Shown here one piece after another: positions 53,521-62,544 of a stretch of DNA of 64,000 nucleotides; the stretch's first letter is position 1, and each line of letters starts with the position of its first letter. The translations under genes and the position numbers were made by a program. The notes under the pieces are model-generated. The model searched no databases. It saw only the letters and a list, made by a program, of their open reading frames with translations, and was not told where the DNA came from. The DNA is from Clostridiales bacterium mt11 (GTDB lineage Bacteria; Bacillota; Clostridia; Tissierellales; Tepidimicrobiaceae). The stretch spans positions 154,446-218,445 of the forward strand of contig LN874946.1 of the NCBI GenBank assembly GCA_001282665.1, in the 5' to 3' direction.

Positions 53521-53578
53521 ATTAATATTATTCTAAATACAGTAAAAACTATGCCTAAAGATGATACCACAGGTGTCC

Positions 53579-53610
53579 ATTGTCGATTGTCAATTTATAA
53601 TTGATAATTG
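53579..53610 (+). repeat. Small hairpin repeat before the ccpN-like gene
   Basis: ATTGTC is repeated at a seven-base spacing (53579, 53586) and ATAATTG at the same spacing (53597, 53604). ATTGTCAATT (53586-53595) can pair with AATTGATAAT (53599-53608) through one G-T, with a TAT loop. Such short ATTGTCAATT-type inverted repeats are common in clostridial spacers and have no proven function. Confidence 0.5.
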
Positions 53611-53623
53611 TATAAAAGGGGTG

Positions 53624-54268
53624 GTGATTTTTATTCAATTAAGTGAAAGACAAGAAAAGATTATCGATATCGTGAAGTACAATCAACCTATTACTAGTGA
53701 AAATATTGCAAAAAAGTTGAAACTGACAAGAGGCACTCTACGTCCAGACTTAGCTATACTTACCATGTCAGGAATATTAGATGCCAGACCAAAAGTAGGA
53801 TATTTTTATACTGGAAAGACAACCTTAAGTTTTATATCAGAAAAAATTAAGGGGATCATGGTATCAGAGAGAAAATCAGTGCCAGTAATAGTAGAGGAAG
53901 AAACTAGTATTTACGATGCAATAGTAACCATGATTTTGGAAGATGTAAGCACCATATTTGTTACATCTAATGGGTATTTAACAGGTGTAGTATCTAGAAA
54001 AGATTTCTTAAAAAATTCTATTGGAGGATTAAATAGTCATAGAACACCTGTAGCTGTAATTATGACTCGAATGCCTAATATTGTAGTTACTACTTTAAAA
54101 GAAAGTGTTTTAGAAGCAGCTATAAAGTTAATAGACCATGAAATTGACAGTCTTCCAGTAGTAGAAGAAGTGAAAACAGATAAAGGTGAAAAAGCTTATA
54201 AAGTAGTAGGGAGAATTACTAAGACCACCATTACTAGACTTTTTGTTGATTTGGGAGACAATGAATAG
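53624..54268 (+). CDS. ccpN: CcpN-like transcriptional repressor (HTH plus CBS pair)
   Basis: A 214-residue regulator. The N-terminal winged helix reads IQLSERQEKIIDIVKYNQP, with LTRGTLRPDLAILTMSGI. Two CBS domains follow (about residues 70-210). In Bacillus CcpN represses gluconeogenic genes (gapB, pckA) during glycolysis and is encoded beside yqfL, exactly as here. The start is uncertain: GTG at 53624 best matches Bacillus CcpN but is only two bases from the AAAAGGGG; an ATT at 53633 would be better spaced. Confidence 0.87.
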   Translation: MIFIQLSERQEKIIDIVKYNQPITSENIAKKLKLTRGTLRPDLAILTMSGILDARPKVGYFYTGKTTLSFISEKIKGIMVSERKSVPVIVEEETSIYDAIVTMILEDVSTIFVTSNGYLTGVVSRKDFLKNSIGGLNSHRTPVAVIMTRMPNIVVTTLKESVLEAAIKLIDHEIDSLPVVEEVKTDKGEKAYKVVGRITKTTITRLFVDLGDNE

Positions 54269-54280
54269 AGGGGTGAATTT

Positions 54281-55108
54281 ATGGATAAGAGTATTACAAT
54301 ATATATATTATCAGACTCCATCGGAGAAACTGGAGAACAAGTAGCAAAAGCAGCAGTAAGCCAATTTAACCCTGAAAGATATGAAATAAGAAGATTTCCT
54401 TATATAACTGGTGAAGAACAGATCGTAGAAATCTTTGAAGAAGCTAAAATGGAAAAGAGTATAATAATATATACCATAGTCATTGAAAAGTTAAGAAACT
54501 TTATAATTGAAATGGGAAGTAAATTTGGAATTCCCGTAGTTGATTTAATGACACCGACATTATCTGCCTTAGAACAGGTATTAGGATATGGACCGAAAAG
54601 GGAATCAGGACTTATTAGAAGACTAGATGAAAAATACTTTAGGAAAGTTGAAGCTGTAGAATTTGCTGTAAAATACGATGATGGAAAGGATACAAGGGGT
54701 ATTAAAAAAGCTGATATCGTATTGGTCGGAGTATCCAGAACTTCCAAAACTCCTTTAAGTATGTATCTAGCACATAAACATTTTAAAGTAGCCAATGTAC
54801 CTTTAGTTCCAGAAGTACCTGCCCCTGAAGAGTTGTTTCTTAAAGATGTTAAAAGGGTTTTTGGACTTATTGCCAACCCTTTTAAATTAAACGAGATAAG
54901 ACAAGAAAGACTTAAGTCTTTAGGTTTAAGTAATAATGCTAATTATGCAAGTATAGAAAGAATAAAGCTAGAACTTGAATATTCTAAGAAAATAATGGAA
55001 AAACTAAATTGTGTAGTAATAGATGTGTCCAATAAAGCAGTAGAAGAAACTGCAACTATAGTGATAGATGTTATGAAGAAAAATTTTGGGGAAGAGATAT
55101 TAGATTAG
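54281..55108 (+). CDS. Pyruvate phosphate dikinase regulatory protein (DUF299/PDRP, YqfL-like)
   Basis: A 275-residue bifunctional kinase/phosphorylase. It begins SITIYILSDSIGETGEQVAK and carries the P-loop-like VGVSRTSKTPLSMYLA, with the family's PLVPEVPAPEELF downstream. It switches PPDK on and off by threonine phosphorylation and Pi-dependent removal. Paired with CcpN, it links control of pyruvate-PEP conversion with transcription. It ends at a clear terminator. Confidence 0.93.
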   Translation: MDKSITIYILSDSIGETGEQVAKAAVSQFNPERYEIRRFPYITGEEQIVEIFEEAKMEKSIIIYTIVIEKLRNFIIEMGSKFGIPVVDLMTPTLSALEQVLGYGPKRESGLIRRLDEKYFRKVEAVEFAVKYDDGKDTRGIKKADIVLVGVSRTSKTPLSMYLAHKHFKVANVPLVPEVPAPEELFLKDVKRVFGLIANPFKLNEIRQERLKSLGLSNNANYASIERIKLELEYSKKIMEKLNCVVIDVSNKAVEETATIVIDVMKKNFGEEILD

Positions 55109-55136
55109 AAGTGTTGCATACTCAACACTTCTTTTC
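55108..55136 (+). terminator. Rho-independent terminator after the PPDK regulator
   Basis: GAAGTGTTG and CAACACTTC with a six-base loop, followed by TTTTCTTTCC. The left arm overlaps the end of the gene. Confidence 0.88.
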
Positions 55137-55261
55137 TTTCCTAAGAGTGAGTTTGATAATTAGTAAAACCTTAAAAATCTTTTATAAAAATGAAGGATTA
55201 TGAGAACTTATGTTGTATATATATATCAGTACTATTTTTATAGTCCATAAGAGGGGTATAT

Positions 55262-56264
55262 ATGATGAATATACGTATTCAAATAGAAGAAGATGAAAAA
55301 AATACTCTATCTAAATATGCAATATTAAGTCAAAATACAAAAGGAAGACTAATAGGGGAAGAAAAATGCGTAGTAAGAACCGATTTTCAAAGGGATAGAG
55401 ATAGAGTCATTCATTCAAAAGCTTTTAGGAGATTAAAACATAAAACTCAAGTATTTATAGCACCAGAAGGCGACCACTATAGGACTAGACTAACCCATAC
55501 TTTAGAAGTTTCCCAGATTTCAAGAACTTTAGCCAGAGCTTTAAGATTAAATGAAGATTTGGTAGAAGCTATTGCTTTGGCTCATGATTTAGGTCATACG
55601 CCATTTGGGCATACTGGAGAAAGAGTATTATGGATTTAAGCATAATGAACAGAGCTTAAAGATAGTAGATTATCTTGAGCATACAGATACTAGAACTGGA
55701 CTTAATTTAACCTATGAGGTTAGGGATGGTATTTTAAACCATACAGGAGAAAATAAACCAGCAACCTTAGAAGGATATATTGTGAGGGTTGCCGATAGGA
55801 TTGCTTATATAAATCATGATATTGATGATGCTATTCGGGCAAACATAATAGACATAGAAGAACTTCCCAAAGACTGTGTAGATATATTAGGAAAATATCA
55901 TGGAGAAAGGATAAATACTATGATATTAGATATTATTCAGAATAGCTTAGATAAAGACTATATATCTATGAGTGAGGAAATAGGTCACTATACAAAGAAA
56001 TTAAGGGATTTTATGTTTCAAAAGGTATATTTAAATAAGATAGCGAAGAAGGAAGAAGACAGAGCTAAATATATAATAGAACAACTATATCGTTACTATA
56101 TAGAAAACTTTCCCAAACTCCCAGAAGAACATAAAAATTTATATAGGGGAGATAATTTTTCAAAAGAAGATATAGTGTGCGATTATATTGCAGGAATGAC
56201 TGATAGATATGTGGTTAAATTGTTTAAAGATTTATTTATCCCAAAGGCTTGGGAAAAATATTAA
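55262..56264 (+). pseudogene. dgt: Deoxyguanosinetriphosphate triphosphohydrolase-like protein, frameshifted
   Basis: Two frames together make one dNTPase. The first (to 55639) carries HSKAFRRLKHKTQVF, THTLEVSQISRTLARAL and the HD motif in ALAHDLGHTPFGHTGERVL. The second continues GFKHNEQSLKIVDYLE through the C-terminal helices. The join near 55626-55636 lacks a few residues that usually stand between GERVL and GFKHN, and the frame differs. This suggests a small deletion. A sequencing error cannot be excluded, but there is no homopolymer at the break. The gene lies before dnaG-rpoD, its usual clostridial place. Confidence 0.85.
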
Positions 56265-56350
56265 AAAAAAGAAGGATTATTTGATTATTTGTCGAATATA
56301 ATAAAGTGCTTTCTTCTTTTTCTAAGATGAAAAAAGCAAGGTGGTAGTAT

Positions 56351-58195
56351 ATGTCAATTGTTGTAAATGATGAGATAATTGAAAAGATTCGCGACAGCAG
56401 TGAATTGGTTAATATAGTATCTGGATACCTATCTTTAAAAAAGATGGGAAGCAACTATGTCGGATTATGTCCATTTCATAATGAAAAGACTCCGTCTTTT
56501 ACTGTATCTGAAACTAAACAACTATATCACTGCTTTGGTTGTGGAGAAGGAGGAGATGTAATCTCCTTCATCATGAAAATAGAAAATTTATCTTTTATAG
56601 AGGCTATAAAATTTCTGGCTGATAAACTAGGGATACCTTTAGAAGAAAATAAAAAAGTTGATGAAAAGTTGGTATTAGAAAAGGAAAAGATATATAGAAT
56701 AAATATAGAAGCAGCTAGATTTTACTATTATAACCTAATAAACAATGAAAAACCTATAAGGTATTTAGAAAATAGAAAGATCAGTAGAAAAGTAATAAAT
56801 CAATTTGGATTAGGGTATTCATTAAATAGATGGGATGGTATATATAAATATCTAAAAAGCAAAGGATACGATGAGAAGGATATAGAGAAAGCTGGTCTAA
56901 TAGGTAAAAAGAAAGATGGTATTGGATATTATGATAAGTTTAGAAATAGAATAATGTTTCCAATAATAGATATTAAAGGCAGAGTAGTTGGGTTTGGAGG
57001 TAGAGCTTTAGACAATGATATGCCTAAATATTTAAACTCGCAGGATACCTTAGTGTTTTCAAAAGGTAATATTTTATATGGATTAAATTTAGTTAAAAAA
57101 CATTCAGATAGGAAAAAGATTATATTAGTTGAAGGTTATATGGATGTTATATCATTATTTAAAAATGGGATAAACTATTCAGTTGCAAGTCTTGGCACTG
57201 CTTTTACTCAAAATCAAGGAAAATTATTAAAAAGATATGGAGAAGAAATATATATCTGTTATGATTCAGATAAAGCGGGGATAAATGCAACAAATAAGGC
57301 CTTAAATATATTAAAAAATGAAGGAATACAGCCCAAGGTAATAGTACTCCCATCAGGACAAGATCCCGATGATTTTATTAAGAACAATGGGCCAAATGGA
57401 TTTGAGATGTTATTAGATAAAGCATTAAACTATATGGATTATAAGATATTTATTAATAAGCAAAAATACGACCTATCTAAAGCAGAAGATAAAATTAAAT
57501 TTACCAAGGAAATAGCTAAAAATTTAAGAGAATTAAAGAGTCCCATAGAAAAAGATGTATATATAGATAAAATAGCAGAGGACACAGGAATATCAAAAGA
57601 AGCAATACGTAATGAAACTCTGGGAGTAAATCACAATAATGGCAAAACTATTTATGAGGACAAGTATATTAATAATAAATATAGGGATAATAAGAATAAA
57701 ATAATGCCTATTAAAATTGTGCTAGAATCTGCACATTTAACTGCTGAAAAAACTTTATTAAAATTAATAATAGAAGATAAGAAATATTATAATAAAATTA
57801 AAAACCAATTGACTAAGGAAGATTTTTTAAATTATGAATGCAATATTATAGCAAATATTGTTTTTGATGAATACTCAAATAATCCCGAATTAATAAAAAT
57901 CGATTCTCAATCTATACTAGAAAGATTAAAAGATGAAGATAATATTGATTTTTTAATAGTAAATGAAATTATGGATAAAAAATTTGACTTTTTGCCTGAA
58001 GATAAGGAGAAATTGATGGAAGATTTAGTTGGAACAATTAAATACTCTAAGCTAAAGATGAAAAGAAGAGAGATAACCGAAAAAATTCAAGAGATTGAAT
58101 CTAAAAAAGATAAAAATGAAGGAGATGTAAGAAAATTTAAATCATTATGCTTGGAATTAACAGAATTAGACAAAAAGATAAAATCATATATATAA
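56351..58195 (+). CDS. dnaG: DNA primase
   Basis: A 614-residue primase. The N-terminal zinc finger uses CPFHNEKTPSF with YHCFGCGEGGDVISF. The catalytic core has TOPRIM features (ILVEGYMDVISLFKNG and YDSDKAGINATNKAL), and a C-terminal helicase-binding region follows. It makes RNA primers for replication. AAGGTGG precedes the ATG, and rpoD follows after 24 bases. A TATAAT at 56297-56302 may belong to the operon promoter. Confidence 0.97.
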   Translation: MSIVVNDEIIEKIRDSSELVNIVSGYLSLKKMGSNYVGLCPFHNEKTPSFTVSETKQLYHCFGCGEGGDVISFIMKIENLSFIEAIKFLADKLGIPLEENKKVDEKLVLEKEKIYRINIEAARFYYYNLINNEKPIRYLENRKISRKVINQFGLGYSLNRWDGIYKYLKSKGYDEKDIEKAGLIGKKKDGIGYYDKFRNRIMFPIIDIKGRVVGFGGRALDNDMPKYLNSQDTLVFSKGNILYGLNLVKKHSDRKKIILVEGYMDVISLFKNGINYSVASLGTAFTQNQGKLLKRYGEEIYICYDSDKAGINATNKALNILKNEGIQPKVIVLPSGQDPDDFIKNNGPNGFEMLLDKALNYMDYKIFINKQKYDLSKAEDKIKFTKEIAKNLRELKSPIEKDVYIDKIAEDTGISKEAIRNETLGVNHNNGKTIYEDKYINNKYRDNKNKIMPIKIVLESAHLTAEKTLLKLIIEDKKYYNKIKNQLTKEDFLNYECNIIANIVFDEYSNNPELIKIDSQSILERLKDEDNIDFLIVNEIMDKKFDFLPEDKEKLMEDLVGTIKYSKLKMKRREITEKIQEIESKKDKNEGDVRKFKSLCLELTELDKKIKSYI

Positions 58196-58219
58196 ATACT
58201 TGGAAGGGAGGGAGCTGCA

Positions 58220-59344
58220 TTGGAACACAAAAATAAAGATGGTGGAAAGATACAAAAAGAAAAAATTGAAGCTGTGAAAAAGTTGATCAATAAAGGTAAA
58301 AAGAATGGAATGTTAACATATAAGGAAATAATGGATGCATTAGAGGAAATAGATCTAGAGGTGGAACAGATAGATGATATTTATCTAAGATTAGAGGATA
58401 TGGGTATTGATATTGTAGGGGAAAAAGAAGAAGACATACTTCTTGAAACAGAACATGAAGGTAATGATGAAGAAATAGATATTAAGGAAGAGGACCTTTC
58501 AGTACCTAAAGGAATAAATGTAGACGATCCTGTTAGGATGTATTTAAAAGAAATAGGAAAGATACCTTTATTAACAGCAGAAGAAGAAATTGAGCTAGCA
58601 AAAGGAATGGAAGCAGGAGATGAAGAGGCTAAGAAAAAACTTGCAGAAGCAAACCTTAGACTTGTAGTTAGTATTGCAAAAAGATATGTAGGTAGAGGTA
58701 TGATGTTTTTAGATTTAATCCAAGAAGGAAATTTAGGGTTGATGAAGGCAGTAGAAAAATTTGATTATGAAAAGGGCTTTAAATTTAGTACCTATGCTAC
58801 CTGGTGGATACGTCAGGCCATAACAAGAGCAATTGCCGATCAAGCTAGAACTATAAGGATACCAGTCCATATGGTAGAGACGATAAATAAGTTGGTAAGA
58901 GTTCAAAGACAATTAGTCCAAGAATTAGGTAGAGATCCAACTCCAGAGGAAATCGGCAAGGAGATGAATATGGAGGTAGAAAAGGTCAGAGAAATTATGA
59001 AAATTGCTCAAGAACCTGTATCCTTAGAAACTCCAATAGGAGAAGAAGAAGACAGCCATCTAGGCGACTTTATAGAAGATGACAATGCACTTGCCCCTGC
59101 AGATGCAGCAACTTATATTATGTTGAGAGAACAACTAATCGATGTATTAGATACCCTTACTCCAAGGGAACAAAAAGTATTGAGATTAAGGTTTGGATTA
59201 GATGATGGAAGGGCTAGAACTTTAGAAGAAGTAGGTAAAGAATTTGATGTTACAAGGGAAAGGATTAGACAAATAGAAGCAAAAGCTTTAAGAAAATTAA
59301 GACATCCTAGTAGAAGTAAAAAGCTAAAAGACTTTTTAGAATAG
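58220..59344 (+). CDS. rpoD: RNA polymerase primary sigma factor (SigA/RpoD)
   Basis: A 374-residue sigma factor with an acidic region 1.1, region 1.2/2 (DDPVRMYLKEIGKIPLLTAE; KFSTYATWWIRQAITRAIAD) and region 4.2 (FDVTRERIRQIEAKALRKLR). It recognises the TTGACA/TATAAT promoters seen throughout this window. The start is TTG at 58220 with GGAAGGGAGGG upstream. Confidence 0.97.
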   Translation: MEHKNKDGGKIQKEKIEAVKKLINKGKKNGMLTYKEIMDALEEIDLEVEQIDDIYLRLEDMGIDIVGEKEEDILLETEHEGNDEEIDIKEEDLSVPKGINVDDPVRMYLKEIGKIPLLTAEEEIELAKGMEAGDEEAKKKLAEANLRLVVSIAKRYVGRGMMFLDLIQEGNLGLMKAVEKFDYEKGFKFSTYATWWIRQAITRAIADQARTIRIPVHMVETINKLVRVQRQLVQELGRDPTPEEIGKEMNMEVEKVREIMKIAQEPVSLETPIGEEEDSHLGDFIEDDNALAPADAATYIMLREQLIDVLDTLTPREQKVLRLRFGLDDGRARTLEEVGKEFDVTRERIRQIEAKALRKLRHPSRSKKLKDFLE

Positions 59345-59349
59345 ATTAG

Positions 59350-59372
59350 AGATTCGCAAAATGCGAATCTTT
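59350..59372 (+). terminator. Terminator after rpoD
   Basis: AGATTCGCA and TGCGAATCT with a three-base loop followed by TTAATT; the T run is short, so read-through to trmK is possible. Confidence 0.75.
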
Positions 59373-59407
59373 AATTGTAAAAACCCTAGGCGAAAGGAAG
59401 TAAACCT

Positions 59408-60106
59408 ATGAAATTATCAGACAGATTACAGGCGATAGCAAGTTTTGTCCCAGAAAACACAATAGTAGGCGATGTAGGGACTGATCATGGATATATACCA
59501 GTATATCTAGTAGAAAATAAAATTTCTAAAAAAGTTATAGCAGCAGACATTAGTAATAATTCATTGAATAAAATAAAACAATATGTAAGATCAGTGAATT
59601 GTGAAGAAGACATAGATATTAGATTAGGAGATGGATTGGATATTATTAAGCCCTTTGAAATAGATACTGTAGTAATTGCAGGTATGGGAGGCTTACTCAT
59701 TAAATCTATTTTGGACAAGGACAAAGAGAAAAGGGATTCCATTACACATTTCATACTACAACCCAATATAGCTAGCGACGAATTAAGAAAATATCTATTT
59801 GAAAATAATTTTGAAATTATAGATGAAAGATTAGTAAAAGAGGACAATAAGTTTTATGAGATAATATATGCAAAAAAGGGGAAAGCCTATGTATCTAAAG
59901 AGATATATTATGAAATAGGTGAGAAATTAATATTGAATAAGGATCCACTGGTAAATGAATTTATAAATAATAAAATCAACATAAATGAAAAGATAGTAGA
60001 AGAACTTAAAGATAAGAATACGGAAAAAAGTAAGGAAAGATACGAAGAATTAGTTGAAAAGACACTTGCTTTAAAGGGGGTGTTAAAGGAGAATGAAAGC
60101 AGCTGA
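59408..60106 (+). CDS. trmK: tRNA (adenine22-N1)-methyltransferase
   Basis: A 232-residue methyltransferase beginning MKLSDRLQAIASFVPENTIV, with the SAM site VGDVGTDHGYIPVYL and AGMGGLLI, the TrmK hallmark. A coiled C-terminal part follows. It forms m1A22 in tRNA. It overlaps the next gene by 14 bases. Confidence 0.94.
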   Translation: MKLSDRLQAIASFVPENTIVGDVGTDHGYIPVYLVENKISKKVIAADISNNSLNKIKQYVRSVNCEEDIDIRLGDGLDIIKPFEIDTVVIAGMGGLLIKSILDKDKEKRDSITHFILQPNIASDELRKYLFENNFEIIDERLVKEDNKFYEIIYAKKGKAYVSKEIYYEIGEKLILNKDPLVNEFINNKININEKIVEELKDKNTEKSKERYEELVEKTLALKGVLKENESS

Positions 60107-61193
60107 GATTATAAATTTATTAAACGAATGGGCTCCTCTTTATCTAATAGATGAATGGGATAATACAGGATTTCAAATAGGAGATTCTAAAAGAGAAGTA
60201 AAAAGAATACTTATATCCTTAGATTTAGATAGAGAAGTATTTGAGAAAGCCTTGAGAGAAGATGTACAGATGATAGTTACTCATCATCCAATAATATTTA
60301 AGCCATTAAAAACGTTAGTTAGAGATAATTATAAAGAAAAACTGATTTATGATATCATAAAGGAGGATATAGTAGTATACAATGCTCATACTAACTTAGA
60401 CGTGGCGAAGAATGGAGTAAATGAAACCTTAGCAAGAGTTTTAGATATAAAGGATACTGAACCTTTAAAAACTACCTACGAAGAACCACTATATAAGATA
60501 GTAGTATTTGTACCCAATAGCCATAGAGATTTAATAATAAAAACTTTAGGCAATGAGGGAGCTGGCTGGGTAGGTAATTATAGCCATTGTACTTATAATG
60601 TGGAAGGAGTAGGTACTTTTATGCCTAGGGAAGGCACCAATCCTTTTATTGGCGAAACTAACATATTGGAAAAGGTCGAAGAAACTAGGATTGAAACCAT
60701 AGTAGAAAAAAAAGATCTACAGAGAATACTAGATAAGATGATAAAGGTTCATCCCTATGAAGAAGTTGCTTATGATATATATCCATTAGCCAATAAAGGT
60801 AAAAGTTTAGGAGATGGAAGGGTAGGAGAAATAGAAAAAGTATCTTTATCCCAGTATTTAGATAAGGTAAAGAAAAGCTTAAATGTTGATAATATTATAG
60901 TCTATGGAGATAGGGATAGAATTATTAATAGAGTAGCGGTTTGCGGAGGTAGTGGCTCTTCTTTCATATATGATGCATATTTAAGAGAAGCACAGGTATA
61001 TATTACAGGAGATATAAAATATCATGATGCCCAATATGCTAATGAATTAGGGTTAACCATAATAGACGCAGGACATTATCATACAGAAAAGGTAATATTG
61101 CCAGTAATAAAAGAATATTTAGAAGAGAAAACACAAAAAATGGTTGAGGTGCAATTGTATAATCAAAGTAGTCCGCCTTACGTAATTTATTAA
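60093..61193 (+). CDS. Nif3-like dinuclear metal center protein (YqfO type)
   Basis: A 366-residue hexameric metal protein of the long form. N-terminal metal ligands are in TGFQIGD, VTHHPIIFKPL and NAHTNLDVAKNGVN. A PII-like insertion (about residues 125-230) is followed by the second half with GDIKYHDAQ and AGHYHTEKV. The family is widespread with an unsettled function, suggested as GTP cyclohydrolase-type or hydrolase. It overlaps trmK, its usual neighbour. Confidence 0.93.
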   Translation: MKAAEIINLLNEWAPLYLIDEWDNTGFQIGDSKREVKRILISLDLDREVFEKALREDVQMIVTHHPIIFKPLKTLVRDNYKEKLIYDIIKEDIVVYNAHTNLDVAKNGVNETLARVLDIKDTEPLKTTYEEPLYKIVVFVPNSHRDLIIKTLGNEGAGWVGNYSHCTYNVEGVGTFMPREGTNPFIGETNILEKVEETRIETIVEKKDLQRILDKMIKVHPYEEVAYDIYPLANKGKSLGDGRVGEIEKVSLSQYLDKVKKSLNVDNIIVYGDRDRIINRVAVCGGSGSSFIYDAYLREAQVYITGDIKYHDAQYANELGLTIIDAGHYHTEKVILPVIKEYLEEKTQKMVEVQLYNQSSPPYVIY

Positions 61194-61212
61194 ATTTAAT
61201 GGAGGTGGGTAT

Positions 61213-61923
61213 ATGGAAAGTTTGGATTTGTTATGGGAGCTTCAAAAACATGATAATACTTTAAGGGACATAAAGAATAAATTAAGGTGTATAGCAAATA
61301 ATGAAAAAGTCGATTTAATAGCAAGTAAATTAAATGAAACGGAGAGTAAACTCAATGATTTAGAATCTAGATTGGAGGAAAATGAAAAAAGATTAATTAA
61401 GAACAATTCCATATTAAAAGATTTAGATTTTAAATTAAAGGAATTAGAAAAAGATTTATATAAAGGAACTATTGGGGATTTAACACAATTAAGCTATTTA
61501 GATAAGGAAAGAGAATTAGTGAATAAGGAAATAGAGGAAAAAGAACTAGAAATTCTTTTGCAAATGGAAGATATGGAAAACTTGAAAAAAGAGTTTTTAA
61601 AAATTGAGAAGGATTTCAAAAACTTAAGGATACAATATACTAAATTGATAAAGGAATATAAGGTATCCGCTAAAGAACTTAGAGAAAAGGAAATAGAAGA
61701 GAAAAGTCAAATAGATATGATATCCTCAAAAATTGATAAGGATACACTTAATATGTATATGCAATTAAAAAATAGTAGGGGTAGTGCTGTAGTAGAAGTT
61801 GTAGATAATAAATGTAGCGGCTGCAATATGGTACTGCCTACATTTGTAACAGATAAACTGAAGAACCATAAAGTTATTATACATTGTGAAAACTGTGATA
61901 GAATACTATATCCTGAAAAATAA
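61213..61923 (+). CDS. Coiled-coil protein with C4 zinc ribbon
   Basis: A 236-residue protein. Most of it (residues 5-180) is a long heptad-rich coiled coil, and the C-terminus has two Cys pairs (CSGCNMVLP and CENCDRILY), a zf-RING_7 type zinc ribbon. Such proteins follow nif3-like genes in many Firmicutes and may bind nucleic acid; function is unproven. GGAGGTGGG precedes the ATG. Confidence 0.88.
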   Translation: MESLDLLWELQKHDNTLRDIKNKLRCIANNEKVDLIASKLNETESKLNDLESRLEENEKRLIKNNSILKDLDFKLKELEKDLYKGTIGDLTQLSYLDKERELVNKEIEEKELEILLQMEDMENLKKEFLKIEKDFKNLRIQYTKLIKEYKVSAKELREKEIEEKSQIDMISSKIDKDTLNMYMQLKNSRGSAVVEVVDNKCSGCNMVLPTFVTDKLKNHKVIIHCENCDRILYPEK

Positions 61924-61973
61924 TAACAGCAATAAATAAATACAATATTTAGCATTATTGGGAAAAAACAAAT

Positions 61974-62002
61974 TTGCAAAAGTCATCAACTTGTGCTATA
62001 GT
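61974..62002 (+). promoter_or_regulatory. Promoter of rnpB
   Basis: TTGCAA and TATAGT are separated by 17 bases, and a TGC before the -10 makes it an extended -10 element. The predicted start is about 15 bases before the first paired base of the RNA. Confidence 0.75.
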
Positions 62003-62026
62003 AATGAAGTTGAAAGATAAAATATG

Positions 62027-62365
62027 ATGAGTAAGTCGGATGATCGCGTGCTTTTTGCATGAGGAAAGTCCGTGCTCCATAGGGCAGGATGCTGGATAAC
62101 GTCCAGTGGGGGTGACCCTAAGGCTAGTGCAACAGAAATATACCGCCTAATTTTAATTAGGTAAGGGTGGAAAGGCGAGGTAAGAGCTCACCAGCGATTA
62201 GGTGACTAATCGGCTCTGTAAACCCCATCCGGAGCAAGACCAAAAGGGAGCATAGAAAGGTAGTTGCCCGCTACCGTTCCAAAGGTAGGTCGCAGGAACT
62301 CATTGGTAACAATGGGTCTAGATAGATGATCATCTAAACAGAACACGGCTTATAGACTTACTCAC
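62027..62365 (+). ncRNA. rnpB: RNase P RNA, type A
   Basis: The catalytic RNA of RNase P, which matures tRNA 5' ends. The outer helix pairs GAGTAAGTC (62029-62037) with GACTTACTC (62355-62363). Conserved parts are GAGGAAAGTCCGTGCTCC near the 5' side, AAAGGCGAGGTAAGAGCTCA with the P11-P12 region, and the ACAGAA near the 3' end. The P12/P13-14 layout is the ancestral type A, as usual in Clostridia, unlike the type B of Bacillus. It has its own promoter and terminator. Confidence 0.97.
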
Positions 62366-62376
62366 TATACTTAACC

Positions 62377-62407
62377 AAAACATCAGCTTTTTAAGCTGGT
62401 GTTTTTT
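62377..62407 (+). terminator. Rho-independent terminator after rnpB
   Basis: AACATCAGCTT and AAGCTGGTGTT (one G-T pair) with a three-base loop, followed by TTTT. Confidence 0.9.
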
Positions 62408-62468
62408 ACTTATTGGTTTATTTTTTGCAAAATGAGTAACTGGTCCATAAACCATGTTCTGATTTTTC

Positions 62469-62507
62469 GTATCTATTAGACTCCCTCGAGAGTATTAATT
62501 TAGATAC
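62469..62507. repeat. Inverted repeat between rnpB and the integrase gene
   Basis: GTATCTA (62469-62475) and TAGATAC (62501-62507) flank a core with CTCGAG. It may be an integrase 3' hairpin or part of the attachment region; neither is proven. Confidence 0.4.
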
Positions 62508-62544
62508 ATATTATCTCAAGTTTTGATGAAAATCAAGTTAAATT

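Noticed and set aside
54400..54876. A 158-codon minus-strand frame inside the PPDK regulator gene
   Set aside because: No start signal or family match; the plus-strand gene is clearly the coding one.
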